DNA of 64,000 bases, taken from NCBI GenBank assembly GCA_963082975.1, contig OY720344.1:65500546-65564545 (forward strand), in the 5' to 3' direction. The stretch's first letter is position 1, and every line of letters starts with the position of its first letter. The notes under the pieces were generated by a model. The model did not search any database, was not told where the DNA came from, and worked only from the letters and a program-made list of their open reading frames with translations. The translations under genes and the position numbers were made by a program. Source of the stretch: Labia minor (Eukaryota; Arthropoda; Insecta; Dermaptera; Spongiphoridae). This document shows, piece after piece, positions 23,801-35,838 of this stretch.

Positions 23801-25689
23801 AAAATTTTTATGAAATTTCTGAGTGATATTTTTAAACAAAAAAACATACTTATATCAATATTTTTTTGGTAATTTCGTAAAAATTAAACACAATTTATTT
23901 TGATTTTATACTTTGAAATAATAGAGATATGTTTAAATAAAATATTCTTATAACTTTGCTAAATATGGACTAATTTATTATTAATGATTAAGATATTTAT
24001 ATATATATATATATGTATATATAATTTAAAAATACTAAAAAGAACATATTAAATCTGTTTTAAAAATAGTTTGGTTTAAGGATTTTAAAATTTGATAAAA
24101 TAAAAGATTTTCAAATGATATTATGAAAATATTTAATTAAATAAATTTTATGTAACAGATTTCAAAAATATTTACAAATAAAAAAAATTAAATTTATATC
24201 CATCTTCGTTTCATTCTGTCGTTGCAATTTGAAACAAGATAGACGAGTATGGATCTAGTCATGATCAAATAAAACATGACTACGATCCGAACCCGCCTAT
24301 CTTGATTTCTGAAAATTTATATCACACTTTTTTCAATTAAGTTTATTTATTTATTTTCAATTTGATGAAAAGAATAAATATTCTATGTATCTTCCGAATC
24401 AAATTATTGATATTTTATATGAATCGTTCTAATTGTGTAGTATTTTTGTTTTTTTGTTAAATCCCATGGATTTGATTATTTTAATTGACAAATAAGATCA
24501 AAGGTTTATATTACACTTTTTTATACTAAATAAAATAGAATATTGAATAGATGAAGATGACGCGCAACAAGTGGTTGAGATCCACAGGTGATTCCATTGT
24601 CGACAAAGAGCGGCAGCCTTTGATGAGTGTGGATCTAGTCACAGAGTGATTGACCTGTGCCCACTACACCCGCACTCATCCAAGGCCATCAGCCAAAACG
24701 ACGTGGCAACGATGTATGTCGGATGACCCTCCGATTGACCCAAAACTGGTAAAAACTTACATGGGAGAAAAATCCAAATGTTTGGTACATTCTTACCTTA
24801 AAATTACTAACATCTAGATCAAATTATAAAGAAATGCTTTTTTAATTTTAGTTTAAAGAATTTCTAATTTTTCTCAATGTTTATTCTATTAATAGATTAT
24901 TTCTTAAAATTGAGAAAATAAAAAACATTCATTTCAATAAATATTAAGACAAATATTGAATATCTTGCAGAAAAATTAAATTAAACAAAGAAAAGGTGTT
25001 CTAGTGTGTCAAAAGCTTGTATGGCGCAGGGACTGCCTGGCCTTGAGGCTTCTCAAGGAGTCGAAGAGTGGGAGAAAGAAGGGAGGGGACAGACGCCTAC
25101 CGCCATCATTGCATCTTGAATTGAACAAGATTAATTAATTTCAAAAAAATCAGATAAAAGTGTAGGAGTTTAAGTTTAGGTGTATATATTAAACTTACTT
25201 TTTGAGGTAGTCCAGAAGAATAAGAATCTATAATGTCATCTTCATTTGCATCATAACTTTTAAATGTTAAAGATTTAATAAATAAAAAAAAATGATAAAA
25301 AAATAAAGAAATTAGATAAGGATACGTATTATATTTTGAAGAATCAGCATTATATATTTTTAAAGAGGGAACATTATTTTCAGTTTGAGATTTATTTTTC
25401 TTTACAGTCTTCTTTTCTAATTGTTCTTGAGCCATTTGATATAAATATTTAGATGTTGGTGGGTGATTATTAAGTTTAGAAATAGAATATGCAATCCACA
25501 TATTGACAAATTCTTCTTCTTCGACATGGTGAATAATACAAAGTTCTTCACCTTTTAAGAATCCATAAAATAATTAGAAATCGGGAAAAAGAATTAAATG
25601 AAATTTAACTTACAAACATCAAGAATATCTGGGCTAACTTCAACTCCTATTAGATCAAAATTTTCTTGTAAAAGATTTCTATTAACCAT
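20807..25689 (-). CDS. POLA2: POLA2, DNA polymerase alpha subunit B
   Basis: This is the B subunit of DNA polymerase alpha-primase, the non-catalytic scaffold linking polymerase and primase at replication origins. Eleven exons on the minus strand: 25614-25689, 25326-25551, 25199-25256, 23523-23611, 22271-22511, 22040-22201, 21861-21966, 21573-21804, 21302-21502, 21046-21235, 20807-20956; all phases agree, 576 residues (human 598). Seen: the N-terminal helical domain with CEELCIIHHVEEEEFVNMW, a Ser/Thr/Pro-rich linker with HIILKTPERRRKSTADFSPA, the OB-fold region, and the calcineurin-like phosphoesterase fold with ILIASGPFTQSDTLNYQPL, DVVILIGPFVDSSHPLIED, NFYPLYPPDPEVSLD and PHILIVPSDLKYFIKN. 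It ends with GCIVVNPERLAKGLVGGTF, the usual C terminus. The TPERR linker segment may be a CDK-type phosphosite (inference). The intron 23612-25198 is unusually long and holds two hairpin elements. It is divergent from ATG14. Confidence 0.96.
24236..24303. repeat. Imperfect hairpin element 1 in POLA2 intron
   Basis: The arms 24236-24263 and 24275-24303 pair with a few mismatches (AAGATAGACGAGTATGGATC against the complement of the right arm). The left arm shares GAGTRTGGATCTAGTCA with hairpin element 2 about 380 bp away. Confidence 0.7.
24616..24686. repeat. Imperfect hairpin element 2 in POLA2 intron
   Basis: The arms 24616-24642 and 24660-24686 pair imperfectly (GCCTTTGATGAGTGTGGATC against the complement of ACACCCGCACTCATCCAAGGC). 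It shares the GAGTRTGGATCTAGTCA core with element 1 and is GC-rich relative to its surroundings. It could be a pair of small MITE relics or structured RNA. Confidence 0.65.
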
Positions 25690-26564
25690 TTTAAATATTT
25701 ATAAAAAGAAGCTAACAAGTCTGCATAATATGGATTGAATGGAAGTAATAGAAATTTTATGCTATTTTATGAAAAGGCGGGAACTAACTGGCGGTTTTAT
25801 TTTCCCTGCCCTTCTAGACAACTCGTTTAATCAAATCAACAACTCTCAAACTTGACTTTTTTATTAGAACCTAAAATAAAACATTTTTATATAAATTATT
25901 TATATTGAAATGGAAAATAAAAAAAATAAATAAATATTTTATTTAAAAATTTACAAGAAATTTGTATAATATAAAAATTATTTTTTATATTGATTTTAGT
26001 TTATTGATAAATTAATTTTTAGGTAAAGGACCACCCTACCTAATCCCTCAACGGATCGGAAAAAAAAAAATACCAGTGCGTACCTTAGATTACCCTGATT
26101 GATTTTTGATAAGAAATAATTGGTGCTCACTTCGTGTTTACTGGAGAAAAATTAATATAATTTGCATATAAATTGGGGGTGGGGGGGCCATGTTTTGGTA
26201 GTTATAGTATGACTTATGATCAAAAGAGGGCGAGATCTTCACCTTGTCCAGTAGATAGCGCTATTAAATACAATTTAAATTTAAATATATATTAATTTCA
26301 ACATTTGCCTAAACATTTATAAAAATAAATATAGATATGAAATACGTTTAATATTAAAAATAAATAAATATACATATGAAATTTGTTATTTTTTAATATT
26401 AAAAAATATTTAATTTGAGATTAATTATTTATAAAAAGATCAACTATCAAATAGATTCAAACTTTTATTTTCTTTGATTAGATTATAATTAAATATTATT
26501 TATATTATTTAAAAATTATTATTTTTCTATTTATTAAGGATGTCTTTTAAAAAATTGTAATTAA
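25690..26564. other. Upstream flank of POLA2 (divergent from ATG14)
   Basis: It contains the POLA2 promoter. CCAGTAGATAGCGCT at 26248-26262 resembles a CTCF-type core, and a mixed G run sits at 26166-26187. Otherwise AT-rich; no ORF. Confidence 0.4.
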
Positions 26565-26861
26565 CCCTATCATATGTAAAATATTATAGCTAAGTTTTTT
26601 TGAATTTTTTAAAATTAAAATAAATATTAATTAAATAAAAAACCTTTGTACTGTATAACTCTAAATTATTTAACCTTATATATACTAATAATAATATCCT
26701 AAAGGATTTTTAGAAATATAATTATAATAATTAGAAATATAATATAATATAAGGTTATATAATTTAGAGATACAGTACAAAGGTTTTTTATTTAATTAAT
26801 ATTTATTTTAATTATAAAAAATTCAAAAAAACTTAGCTATAATATTTGACATATGATAGGG
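26565..26861. mobile_element. piggyBac-type MITE with TTAA target duplication
   Basis: This 297-bp element has arms of about 130 bp that are near-perfect inverted repeats, beginning CCCTATCATATGT and ending with its complement ACATATGATAGGG. It is flanked on both sides by TTAA (26561-26564 and 26862-26865). CCCT ends with TTAA duplications are the piggyBac signature. Almost the whole element could fold as one long hairpin. No coding capacity. Confidence 0.88.
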
Positions 26862-26865
26862 TTAA

Positions 26866-27357
26866 AGCAAACACAATGGTGAAGGCCCCGCCATCTCTTG
26901 AGTTGTCTTGACCTAAAGCCAAGCGTGGTCGTTGGTTACGCCCTCTTAGGGACAATCATTTCTATCTCGGAGCCCCGGATGTAAACCTTTACCAATTTTT
27001 AAAATTATTTCTATATTCATTACAATATTTATTAATTAATTAGTTAAAATAAAATATTATTTAATTTAATGTTTTGATTGACAGATTCAATTTCAATGTA
27101 GGTATTTCCCTCTATTGGACAAACATATAAACATTTTGATTCAATGTTCAATGTCAATTTCTCAAATGAATTTATAAAGTAGCAAAACAATCAAATATAT
27201 TTAATCTCTATGATTATTAACTTTATATAAGTATTTATTATATTTTGAATATAAATCATAACAATTCATAATACAATTTTACTAATTAATTCGAATTGTT
27301 TTCAAACTATTAATAAACTATATTGCGAAATAAAATTCTCGTATTTGTAAATAACAA
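26866..27357. other. Upstream flank of ATG14
   Basis: 26875-26992 is a GC-richer patch directly beside the MITE, without an ORF I can recognise. The rest is AT-rich leader before the ATG14 start codon and should include its promoter. Confidence 0.4.
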
Positions 27358-29904
27358 ATGGCTACAAATGCAGATGATAGTTATAGTGCTCCATCAGATT
27401 TTCCAATAACAAATGATAAAAGCAATTACCAATTAGGAAGATGTCCTTTATGTCAAAGCGCTAAAAGAGTATTTTATTGTCAACAATGCGTTACAGATGG
27501 AAATTTTTACCATTCAAATACGTTATCTGAAAGGTAATTATTTATATTTTTTGTTAAATAGAATATATCTAATTTAGCTTATTAAATTTTAACAGATATG
27601 CTGAAAAAAAAATGAATTACATATATCTTAAAAAGCAACTAAGAAAAATTGAAGAAATGTGTGTAAAGTTATTAGAAAAAAAGATTCAAGTTAATGATAT
27701 GGTATACTATTTCATTTGAATTATAAATTAATTTTTTATTAACATATTTATATTAATACATAATATATTTTCAAGAAAAATGACATTACTGATTGCCAAG
27801 ATCGAATAAGAATTCTTCAATCATTAATTAATGAGAAAAAAGAAAATATTAACGCAGGTATATTGTTTTTTAATTTAAATATTGTGTAATGTTTCATAAC
27901 AACTGATATATTAAAGTACACGGGATCTTTATTCCGTTTACAAATATCAAATCATCAGTATTAGTATTATTTATTATTATATTGCTTTAATTTTATTTTA
28001 ATATACTAGAAATGTGTGCGTAATCTTCAATTGATTCACTATAATTTGAATTTATAATTACATAAACTAAATGGGTTTAGCAGCTCACTATTTATTAATT
28101 TTTTAGGTAAACATCATCTTGAAATTTTAACAAAATCCAATCAACAAAAGAGCAAATTAAAATTAAATACTTTGACAAAAAATCGAATTAAGGAATTAAT
28201 TTTATTCAAACAACAACAGACCGAGAACAATAAGTTTAATCGGCAGCATGGTACTCGACAAGATAAATTAGCTAATATTTCTGAAATTACTGATGAAAGT
28301 AAAAAAAATAAAGAAGCACAACTGCTTAAGCTTCAAGATATTCAAAGGAAACTTAGAAACTGTATTAAAAAAAATATTCAAAATCTTAATAAATATATAT
28401 TTCCGATTCATCAGGTACAACCTGTCCAATGGTAATTTTTCATTTTTTAAATTTATTATCTAATTATTACTAACTAATTTTGAATTCAAAAATTTGTTAT
28501 ACACACTTTTAGTGAAGTTTCTAATATAGGTCCTGATTCAGCTACTGTTTGTGCCCTTGCTGATGCTAGTCGAACAACTTATGTAAAAGGTCGTTGGATT
28601 TTAACTGATACCTCAGGGGAGCTGCATCATTGTATAGTTGCACCAAGATTACCTGGTTCTGGAGATTATTCAGCTTATAATATTTGGGGTAATGAGCAAA
28701 TGAAATTTATTATTAAATATATATATATAATATTATATTAACCACACATATAAAATAAATTTGAAATTTGATTTACTAATAATTTATACAAAAAAATAAA
28801 TTTAAATTATTAATATTACAAATTATTTTTTCTCCTCTTTAGTTGCTACCAATAAAGTAAGTAATAAGAATGAACCATCTCCAGATCGTAATCGAGCCTA
28901 TAGTATCATTGGAGCTCTTCAATATGCCACTCAGCTTGTAAATATTCTTTCATTTTATTTAGACATTCAACTTCCTTATTGTCTCAATTATAGGTAATTA
29001 TTAATATTTAATTTAATTTATTTTTTATAATCTTGTTTATCTTCTTTTTTACATATATGATTAAAAATAATAATTTTAGTGAATTTTCCGGAAATGAATT
29101 AAATGATCAACAATTTGCTCGTAAAGTAGCAAAATTAAATTCGAATATTTTATTTCTTTGTTTTTCTCAAAATATTAATCCAGAATTAATTCAGCCAACA
29201 CATACTCTTAATAATTTACTCGAACTTATAAATTCACAGTGTCATATTGAAGATAATCAAGGGTAAGATAATTTATTGTTGATTTCATAAATTTCTTTAT
29301 AACTGGATAAATATTATATTGGAAAATCTTGATTAATATTTCAATGTACATTTTTAGAAAACCTTTCGAAATAGAATCTTCACTCGCAAAGGTTTTAGTG
29401 GAACCTCTGAGCCGAGAACTTGAAATTAACCATGATTCAAGCGATGAAGAAAGTGACTGTTTAACTAATGATTGGGAAACGGTATATATATAAGTATTAT
29501 ATTTTTTTGAATGTCACTATTATTTAAAGATATTAATATAAATATATAAAAACACATATTAATAATAATATAATTCTTAAGATTATCCAAACATATTTCT
29601 AATTAAAAGAATAAAATTTTATAAATAATTTTTCACGGGTAGCCTAGTTACATCTTCGAAGTTTTTTTATAAATCAAGTAAACATGATGGAGCTAAGAAT
29701 AAAACTTTAAAAACTTTTTTTTTAAATTCATTTATTATTTATTTTAAAATTGATTTCAATATATTTGATTTTTAGATAGCTCTTACTTCATGTCCTGAAA
29801 TATGTGCATCTTTGCAACAAGCAAGCTTCACTGGTGGACTAGTTACAAGCGCGGCAGCTTCTATAGCATCAATTTTTCGAGGTTTTGCAGGAAATAATGA
29901 ATAA
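27358..29904 (+). CDS. ATG14: ATG14 (Barkor), autophagy PI3-kinase complex subunit
   Basis: ATG14 directs the VPS34-Beclin 1 lipid kinase complex to ER sites of autophagosome formation. Nine exons: 27358-27533, 27596-27701, 27776-27857, 28107-28431, 28513-28688, 28843-28993, 29080-29262, 29358-29481, 29776-29904; all phases agree, 483 residues. Seen in order: the N-terminal Cys repeat CPLCQSAKRVFYCQQCVTDG with NFYHS (the ER-targeting motif of the family), a long charged coiled-coil region (about residues 60-230, rich in Lys/Glu/Gln), a conserved central domain with YSIIGALQYATQLVNILSFY and LDIQLPYCLNY, then KLNSNILFLCFSQNINPELI followed by QPTHTLNNL, an acidic linker, and a C-terminal BATS-like amphipathic segment SAAASIASIFRGFAG (human SAAASVTSWFKAYTG). 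Length is similar to human (492). Confidence 0.95.
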
Positions 29905-32211
29905 CTTCTAAATCACTTAGAAGTATTAGAAAAATATTTTTTTCCTCTTACAAATTTATCTTTTGAATTATTGTACTATTCGACGACAATCATTTTTTAC
30001 ACTTTTCTCCCTTTCCCATTTAGTTATAGTTTCAATAATTTTCTAGATTAATTAAATAGATATAATCATTCAATTAAAACTTTATTTATCAAAAAAAAAT
30101 ATTTTAGTTTTGTTTTAAATTTATATCTCAATTTATTGATTCTATTTTAGCTAGACTTAAATTACAAAAATTCATTCAATTTTAGTCAAGTCAACTATAT
30201 ACTCTAAGCTAGAAAAAATGAAGTTTTGAAAAAAAAATTAACTTGTGATATCCTAATTGTGGAAATAAAAAAAATAAATTTATTCATTTTATTAATATAC
30301 GTATATATATAATCTGCCGTTCGCAATAATAAACGTTTTTATTTATTAATTATAAACGCTTAAAAATTACATATAATAGATGTGCTATAAAAAATAAAGA
30401 TCAAAACAAAATTTATATTTAATCGAAAAAAAGTATGACAACTGACAAAATATGTTTATTAACTATTAAAGTACACCCCTTGGAAATTTATTTTTAAGAA
30501 GGTTTGGCCTGATGTAACCAAATATTCATTTATAAATAAGACTGAACAGTCCAAACCCTAAGGAAATTTCGCCCAAGAACAGTTCAGATCATACCTTGAA
30601 TTATTCTCGCTCCTGTATAGGGTCTTAAGAAATTTTACATTCGAGGGTCCTTTTCATTTAAACTATATTACTTATAAAAAGTAGATTTCAAAATCGTGTG
30701 CTTTAATAATTAATAAATTTTTTCGAACGTTGGGTTACATTTTTTTTATTGGATTTACTAAATATAAACTTTCTTTTAAGACACTATATTTAAAAAATAT
30801 TTCACTAAGCACAAAATCTGTAATGAAAGATCGCACAATTGTTTATTTTTTTTTTAATTTAAAAATATAAAGATTTTCGGTTTTCTTGTCAATTTTTGAA
30901 TGAAATTTTCGAATTATGACCTTTTGCCATTTTTAGGATCAATTTAACAAGTCTGGCAAAAAAGCGTTTTTTGTTCGTTAGTTTTTTATACCAAGGAAAT
31001 ATCGTTAATGATGATTCACCAGCATTTGTTCACGACCTTTAACCTTTTTTATTCTTGTATTTTATCCTTTTTTATCACCCAAAATTGCTTGGGAAATTGC
31101 ATTTTAGTAACGTTCTAATGGAAATTTGATCATAAATTATTTATCTTAAATCATGTGGCACTTAAATATCAAGGGTCACTAACCAGCCTTATTTTAAGAG
31201 TCATAACTGTATTTAATCAACATTTAATGAATATGCCATGGTTTGAGTGCTTGCATGCCAGTTTCCACAATTTGCAGAATTTCATACACTTTATCTATGA
31301 CGAATCGGCGAAAATTTTGCACATACGAGATTTCCAGAACGGAATCAATTAAACCAAAGTTGTACGGTTCGTTCCGAAACAGCATTCACTCTGTTATTTT
31401 TTTATTTAATTATTGTAAATCAGTATATTATAGTAAATTTCACTCATTATCACTGATTTTTTAATACATATAACATATAGATCTATAGATTATAGATCAA
31501 AAAACGAAACCTGAAATGTCTAATATATAATATTTAATGATTAGGATGTAGAACACTACTACTAAACCCCTTGACACAAAAACCGAAAATCTTTGCTTAT
31601 TTATTTCTAAATACATATATTTTAATATTTTTAGGATACCTATTAATTTTTTTTCTTTGAATTTTTATGTATTTTATTTTGATAAATTTTAATGTATATT
31701 ATAGTATTTTTAGATAAATGAAATGTTAAATAAATGTTATAATAACTTATAACTTATCGGTTCATTATTATTGTAATATTATTATATTAATTTTATTTTA
31801 TTTAAACAATACAAAATTTTCTATATTTTCAAAATAAACTTTTATATAAATAAAATAGTCTGGTAAAAACATTTTTTATGGCATTTCTTAAGATTTCAGA
31901 TTATGTTAATTTGAAACCAGAAATAATGTGATTCGTCAAAAGTTCAGTTAGAAATATTGACTCATATACATTACATACTAGACCGAATATTTGAGAGATT
32001 CAAATTGGAGAATTTTGAAAAAAATTTTATGTAATTCATAACTATTTGTCGTTTCTATCATATTCTAATCGAATCATAAATAGTTGAATAAAAATGACAT
32101 TGCATGTATTATTAATATTTGAATTAGTTATTTATCTATTTTAAATTTAGATATTGCTTACTTTAGAATTTTGTTATGACAAAATCTTTTTTACTAATTA
32201 TATTATGTTTT
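29905..32211. other. Gene-poor region, no confident feature
   Basis: 2.3 kb downstream of ATG14. 30440-30660 and 30960-31390 are less AT-rich and could be transposon relics. A minus-strand frame near 31160-31380 gives an unbroken but unrecognised peptide. No inverted termini or family motif identified. Confidence 0.4.
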
Positions 32212-32221
32212 TTCAATTGAA

Positions 32222-33569
32222 GACCTTAGAGCGAAACAGTGGTAAGCCACACTTTTGCCGAAAATTGTTTTATTGCATTTATCATATGGCGGGAACAATA
32301 TTAAACCACTAAAAAAGTTATTTTGACTGTTTCGTAATAAATAGCACTGCTATCGCTAAATCATGTTGTTGGTGTTGGCAAAATTACTTCATTTTCTTAC
32401 GTGAAGAGCATGGTAAGCCACATCAATATAGCGTCGACTTCTGGTTTATGAGCAATTATTCGTGAAAATAACCGTTCTAGTCCTGAGTTTTTTGAGGAGA
32501 GTGATGACAGTTGTGTCGACAAAGACTTTGTACCAAATAACGATAATATGTCGATAGATTCTTCTGAGATAGGTTATAGTTTTTTATTTTTTTGGCTTAC
32601 CACGTTTTTATGTAAAAATATTTTGTAAATAATTTATGCAAAAGTATTGTATGCCATGTGGCTTAAGATGTTATTGCCCAACAACGAGCAAATATATTCA
32701 CCAGAAGGTTGGCTAGATGTCATTCAAAAATCAAACCGAAAAAACCCATTTATAGTAACAAAAATAAGTCAAAAAGACTTATTCTTATGAGCCTCTGTTG
32801 GCGAATATAAACAAAAAAGCACGCTTTTCTGATAAGACAAACTTGGAATTTTCAGGAACGTATAGCTTTTGCTTTAAATCAGAGAATATTGGATCATTTT
32901 TTGTTAAAAACACAGTTAATGGAGAATACAGGAAAATTAATGTCTTAAAACAAGGTAGACCTGTAATGATAACCTTGTCAGATATTAAACATAAATACAA
33001 CGAGCCATTAAAAATAGCAGAAAAGAAAATTAAAAATGTACAAACATTATTGCCTTATATACCTCCAGCCTATCAATCATTTTACACTCAATTAAATGTA
33101 ACTGTTGATGATGTAGATGATGAGGTTGAAATTTTAGATGATTAATAAGTATTGCATTCTTTTCTTTATTTTGTTTTAATTTAGATAAAGCAAAAACACG
33201 TGAAGCTACATTTTATGTAAATTCTATTTTTTTTTTTGTGAAAAAAAATATAGTAGATAAAGATGTTGAAATTTTAGATGTGTTATAGATCTATTATATT
33301 ATCTTAGTTATTTTTATCATCCGTTTAGTTTAGTTTTAGCAAAAACATGGTAAGCCACATTTTTTTCAAAATAAATTCTAATTTTTTAGAAAAAATGATT
33401 TATTTAAAGAAATAATAGTTGCTGACTTTTTCCCTTTACTGATATTACATATTGAGCAAATTTGAAACATATGCAGTAAACCCAATGTTTTATATCTTTT
33501 CTCTAAACTTTAAACGGCAATATCTCAACTTTTTGATTTTGTGGCTTACCACTGTTTCGCTCTAAGGTC
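32222..33569. mobile_element. Inverted-repeat DNA transposon with GTAAGCCAC sub-terminal repeats
   Basis: A 1348-bp element with a perfect TIR of about 30 bp, GACCTTAGAGCGAAACAGTG followed by GTAAGCCACA, on both ends. The 10-bp palindrome TTCAATTGAA flanks it directly on both sides (32212-32221 and 33570-33579), either a target duplication or part of the ends. The internal motif GTGGCTTAC or its complement recurs near 32409, 32593, 32657 and 33350, resembling transposase-binding sub-terminal repeats. It contains one broken ORF. I cannot place the superfamily; the TIR does not match mariner, hAT or piggyBac ends. Confidence 0.85.
32668..33145 (+). pseudogene. Frameshifted transposon-encoded protein, unrecognised
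   Basis: The first frame starts at 32668 (MLLPNNEQIYSPEGWLDVIQ) and runs to a TGA near 32788. Reading continues in the next frame from about 32790 to a stop at 33145, with RFSDKTNLEFSG, then LYSEP-like spacing YNEPLKIAEKK and LLPYIPPAYQSFYTQL, ending in the acidic DDVDDEVEILDD. One frameshift explains the break. Total about 155 residues, too short for a complete transposase and with no DDE triad visible. The style (WLDVIxKxxxxNPF, LLxYIPP) recalls short proteins carried by other arthropod transposons, but I cannot name a family. Confidence 0.6.
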
Positions 33570-33579
33570 TTCAATTGAA

Positions 33580-34319
33580 AGTATCAATTTTATATAATAT
33601 TTATAATTCTACTTAAAAATAATTTAAATATTTTATCCCTCCGATTGTACTTTAATCGAATATTATTATATAATATTTTTTTAAAATTATTAAGTGTAAT
33701 ATATTTTCTCAATAAATTGTATATTTTTAGAAATAAATAAATCGATCATAAAAATATAATTATGAACAAAATATCTTTTACAAATGCCTTTCTTTCGAAT
33801 AATAAACAAACAGGGTTTTTCTATTTCAGTGGTCTTCAAATATTGATAGTTCCTAATAAATAATTTTATAAAAAAACATATAATTTCAAAACATAATAGT
33901 TTAAATATTTACGTACTATATTTACGAAGGATAATATTGAAGAAGAATATAAAAAATATTGGAATCAGGTAAAAATTTAGTGACCAATAAACTTATAGAC
34001 TTATTCCATTAAAATTATTGACTAAGTTAAAATATATTTTTATTAATTGTATGAAGCATACATTATGTAAATACTACATATATTTTTGGAAATACAATTC
34101 ACAACATTTATGGGATGAAATTAATATTAAACAAAAATAATGGAGATTATTTATATAGAATATTTTTACCTTTCTAACGTAAACGTAGAATGATAAATGA
34201 ATTTCATCTAAAACCTAAATATAATGCCTGAGAAAATTAATATAAATATAAAATTTCAAAAAAGAAATTATTTGATTCATTTTAATTCACAAAGTGAAAA
34301 TTAAAAAAAAATGAAATAC
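33580..34319. other. AT-rich spacer
   Basis: Lies between the inverted-repeat transposon and the next LINE. No ORF or repeat recognised. Confidence 0.5.
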
Positions 34320-35740
34320 CTCTTATTATAATAAACCAGAGGGAATTGATGGGATCCCAACGGAATTAATCAAATATAGTGGAAAACCTTTAGTAAAGGG
34401 AATGGTCTGTGGATCTGGCATAAGGGAAAGATTCCTTTAGAATGGCAGGAAGCAATTATTATCCCACTTTTTAAGAAGGGAAATAGGACCAACTGCAATA
34501 ACTACAGGGGAATTTCCCTTTTGACGACATCGTATAAGATTCTTTCGAATATTATTTCATCGCAAATCGATCAACATGAAATCAGATATTAGAATAAAAA
34601 AGCGAATTCACTATTTGTGTTCACCAATTATTTGTAGACTTTAGTAAAGCATTTTACTCAATATCAAATTTTAATCTTAATGGGAATTCCGAAAAAACTA
34701 GTACGTATGATTCAAATTTGTCTTGAAGATAGTAAAGGAAGAGTAAGATGCGGAAATCAATTGTCAGAAATTTTCGATATTCGGAATTGGTTAAAACAAG
34801 GTGACGCACTATCAACAATTTCATTTAATTTAATACTGGAATATGTAATTATACGAATTGGGGAAAAATCAAACGGAATCCAATTAAACAAAAAACGCCA
34901 ATATTTAGGTTTCGCAGAGGACTTAAATAAAAAAGGAAATTCGGCAATTGAAATTAAAGATACTGTTAGCAGGAAAAGAGGTGGGCCTTGAAATTAATAG
35001 TGCTAAGAAAAAATATTTAGTAACAGAGAGGAGAAGTATTAACACACACTGTCTTATCATACAAAATGTAGAAAAAATTATATATGTACTTAGGTTTTGT
35101 AATCACGAAGAATAATATTCGAGACGAATTTAAATCGAGGTTGCAATCGGGTAACGCCTGTTATCATGAAGTAAAGGGGCTTATCTCGTCAAAATTATTA
35201 TCAAACAGGATTAAAATTAAAATATATAAAACAATTATTTTGCCGGTTGTATTATATGGGTGTGAGGCATGGTCTATGATATTAGGTGACGAGAGTAAAT
35301 TTAGAGTATTTGAGAATAGGATTCTGCGAAGCATTTATGAACCAAAGAAAGATGAGGTCACCGGGGAATGGCGGAGACTGCAAAACAAGGAATAGCATGA
35401 CCTCTGTGCAACTCAAGACATAGGGTTATAAAATCGAAAAAGCTGCGGTGGGCAGGGCACGTGAGAAAGAATGGCGAAAAATATATTGGTGGGAAGACCG
35501 ATTGGGAGACGTCGGTTTGAAAGACCAAAGACACGATGGGTTGACAATGTAGGAAGGGACCTTAGAGAGATGGGAGAGGGTAGGGATTGGATGGTTGTGG
35601 CTCAGGAAAGAGACACTTGTAGAAATGTGGTTGCTGCGGCCAAAAACTTTTGAGATCTGCATAAAAGTTGCTTATTAATTCTAAATTTACCCCTCATTTT
35701 TAAACTATCATTTATTTTATTTATTCCTTTTAATCTCTTT
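34320..35740 (+). mobile_element. RTE-type LINE, family 2, copy 1 (decayed)
   Basis: Reverse transcriptase fragments in several frames: PEGIDGIPTELIKYSGKPL (34340 on), WQEAIIIPLFKKGNRTN with CNNYRGISLL (34440-34530), then GIPKKLVRMIQICL...WLKQGDALSTISFNLILE (34680-34850), a substituted FAED in place of FADD (about 34910), and YLGFVITKNN...ILPVVLYGCEAWS, ENRILRSIYEPKKDE (35084-35395), and RWAGHVRKNGE (35440-35475). Stops and frameshifts are frequent. The tail AAAAACTTTTGAGATCTGC at 35641-35660 marks the approximate 3' end of the conserved part. Confidence 0.85.
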
Positions 35741-35838
35741 TTTATATAAAGCTTAAGTCAGCTAGCTTTGACATTTTATATATTATATTATGATTTCTAT
35801 AACTGGTTCTATAAATGGCGAATGGTTATTTACATTTT

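Noticed and set aside
30440-31390. Possible Tc1/mariner relic
   Set aside because: The minus-strand peptide near 31160-31380 has no transposase motif I can name and no inverted termini were found.
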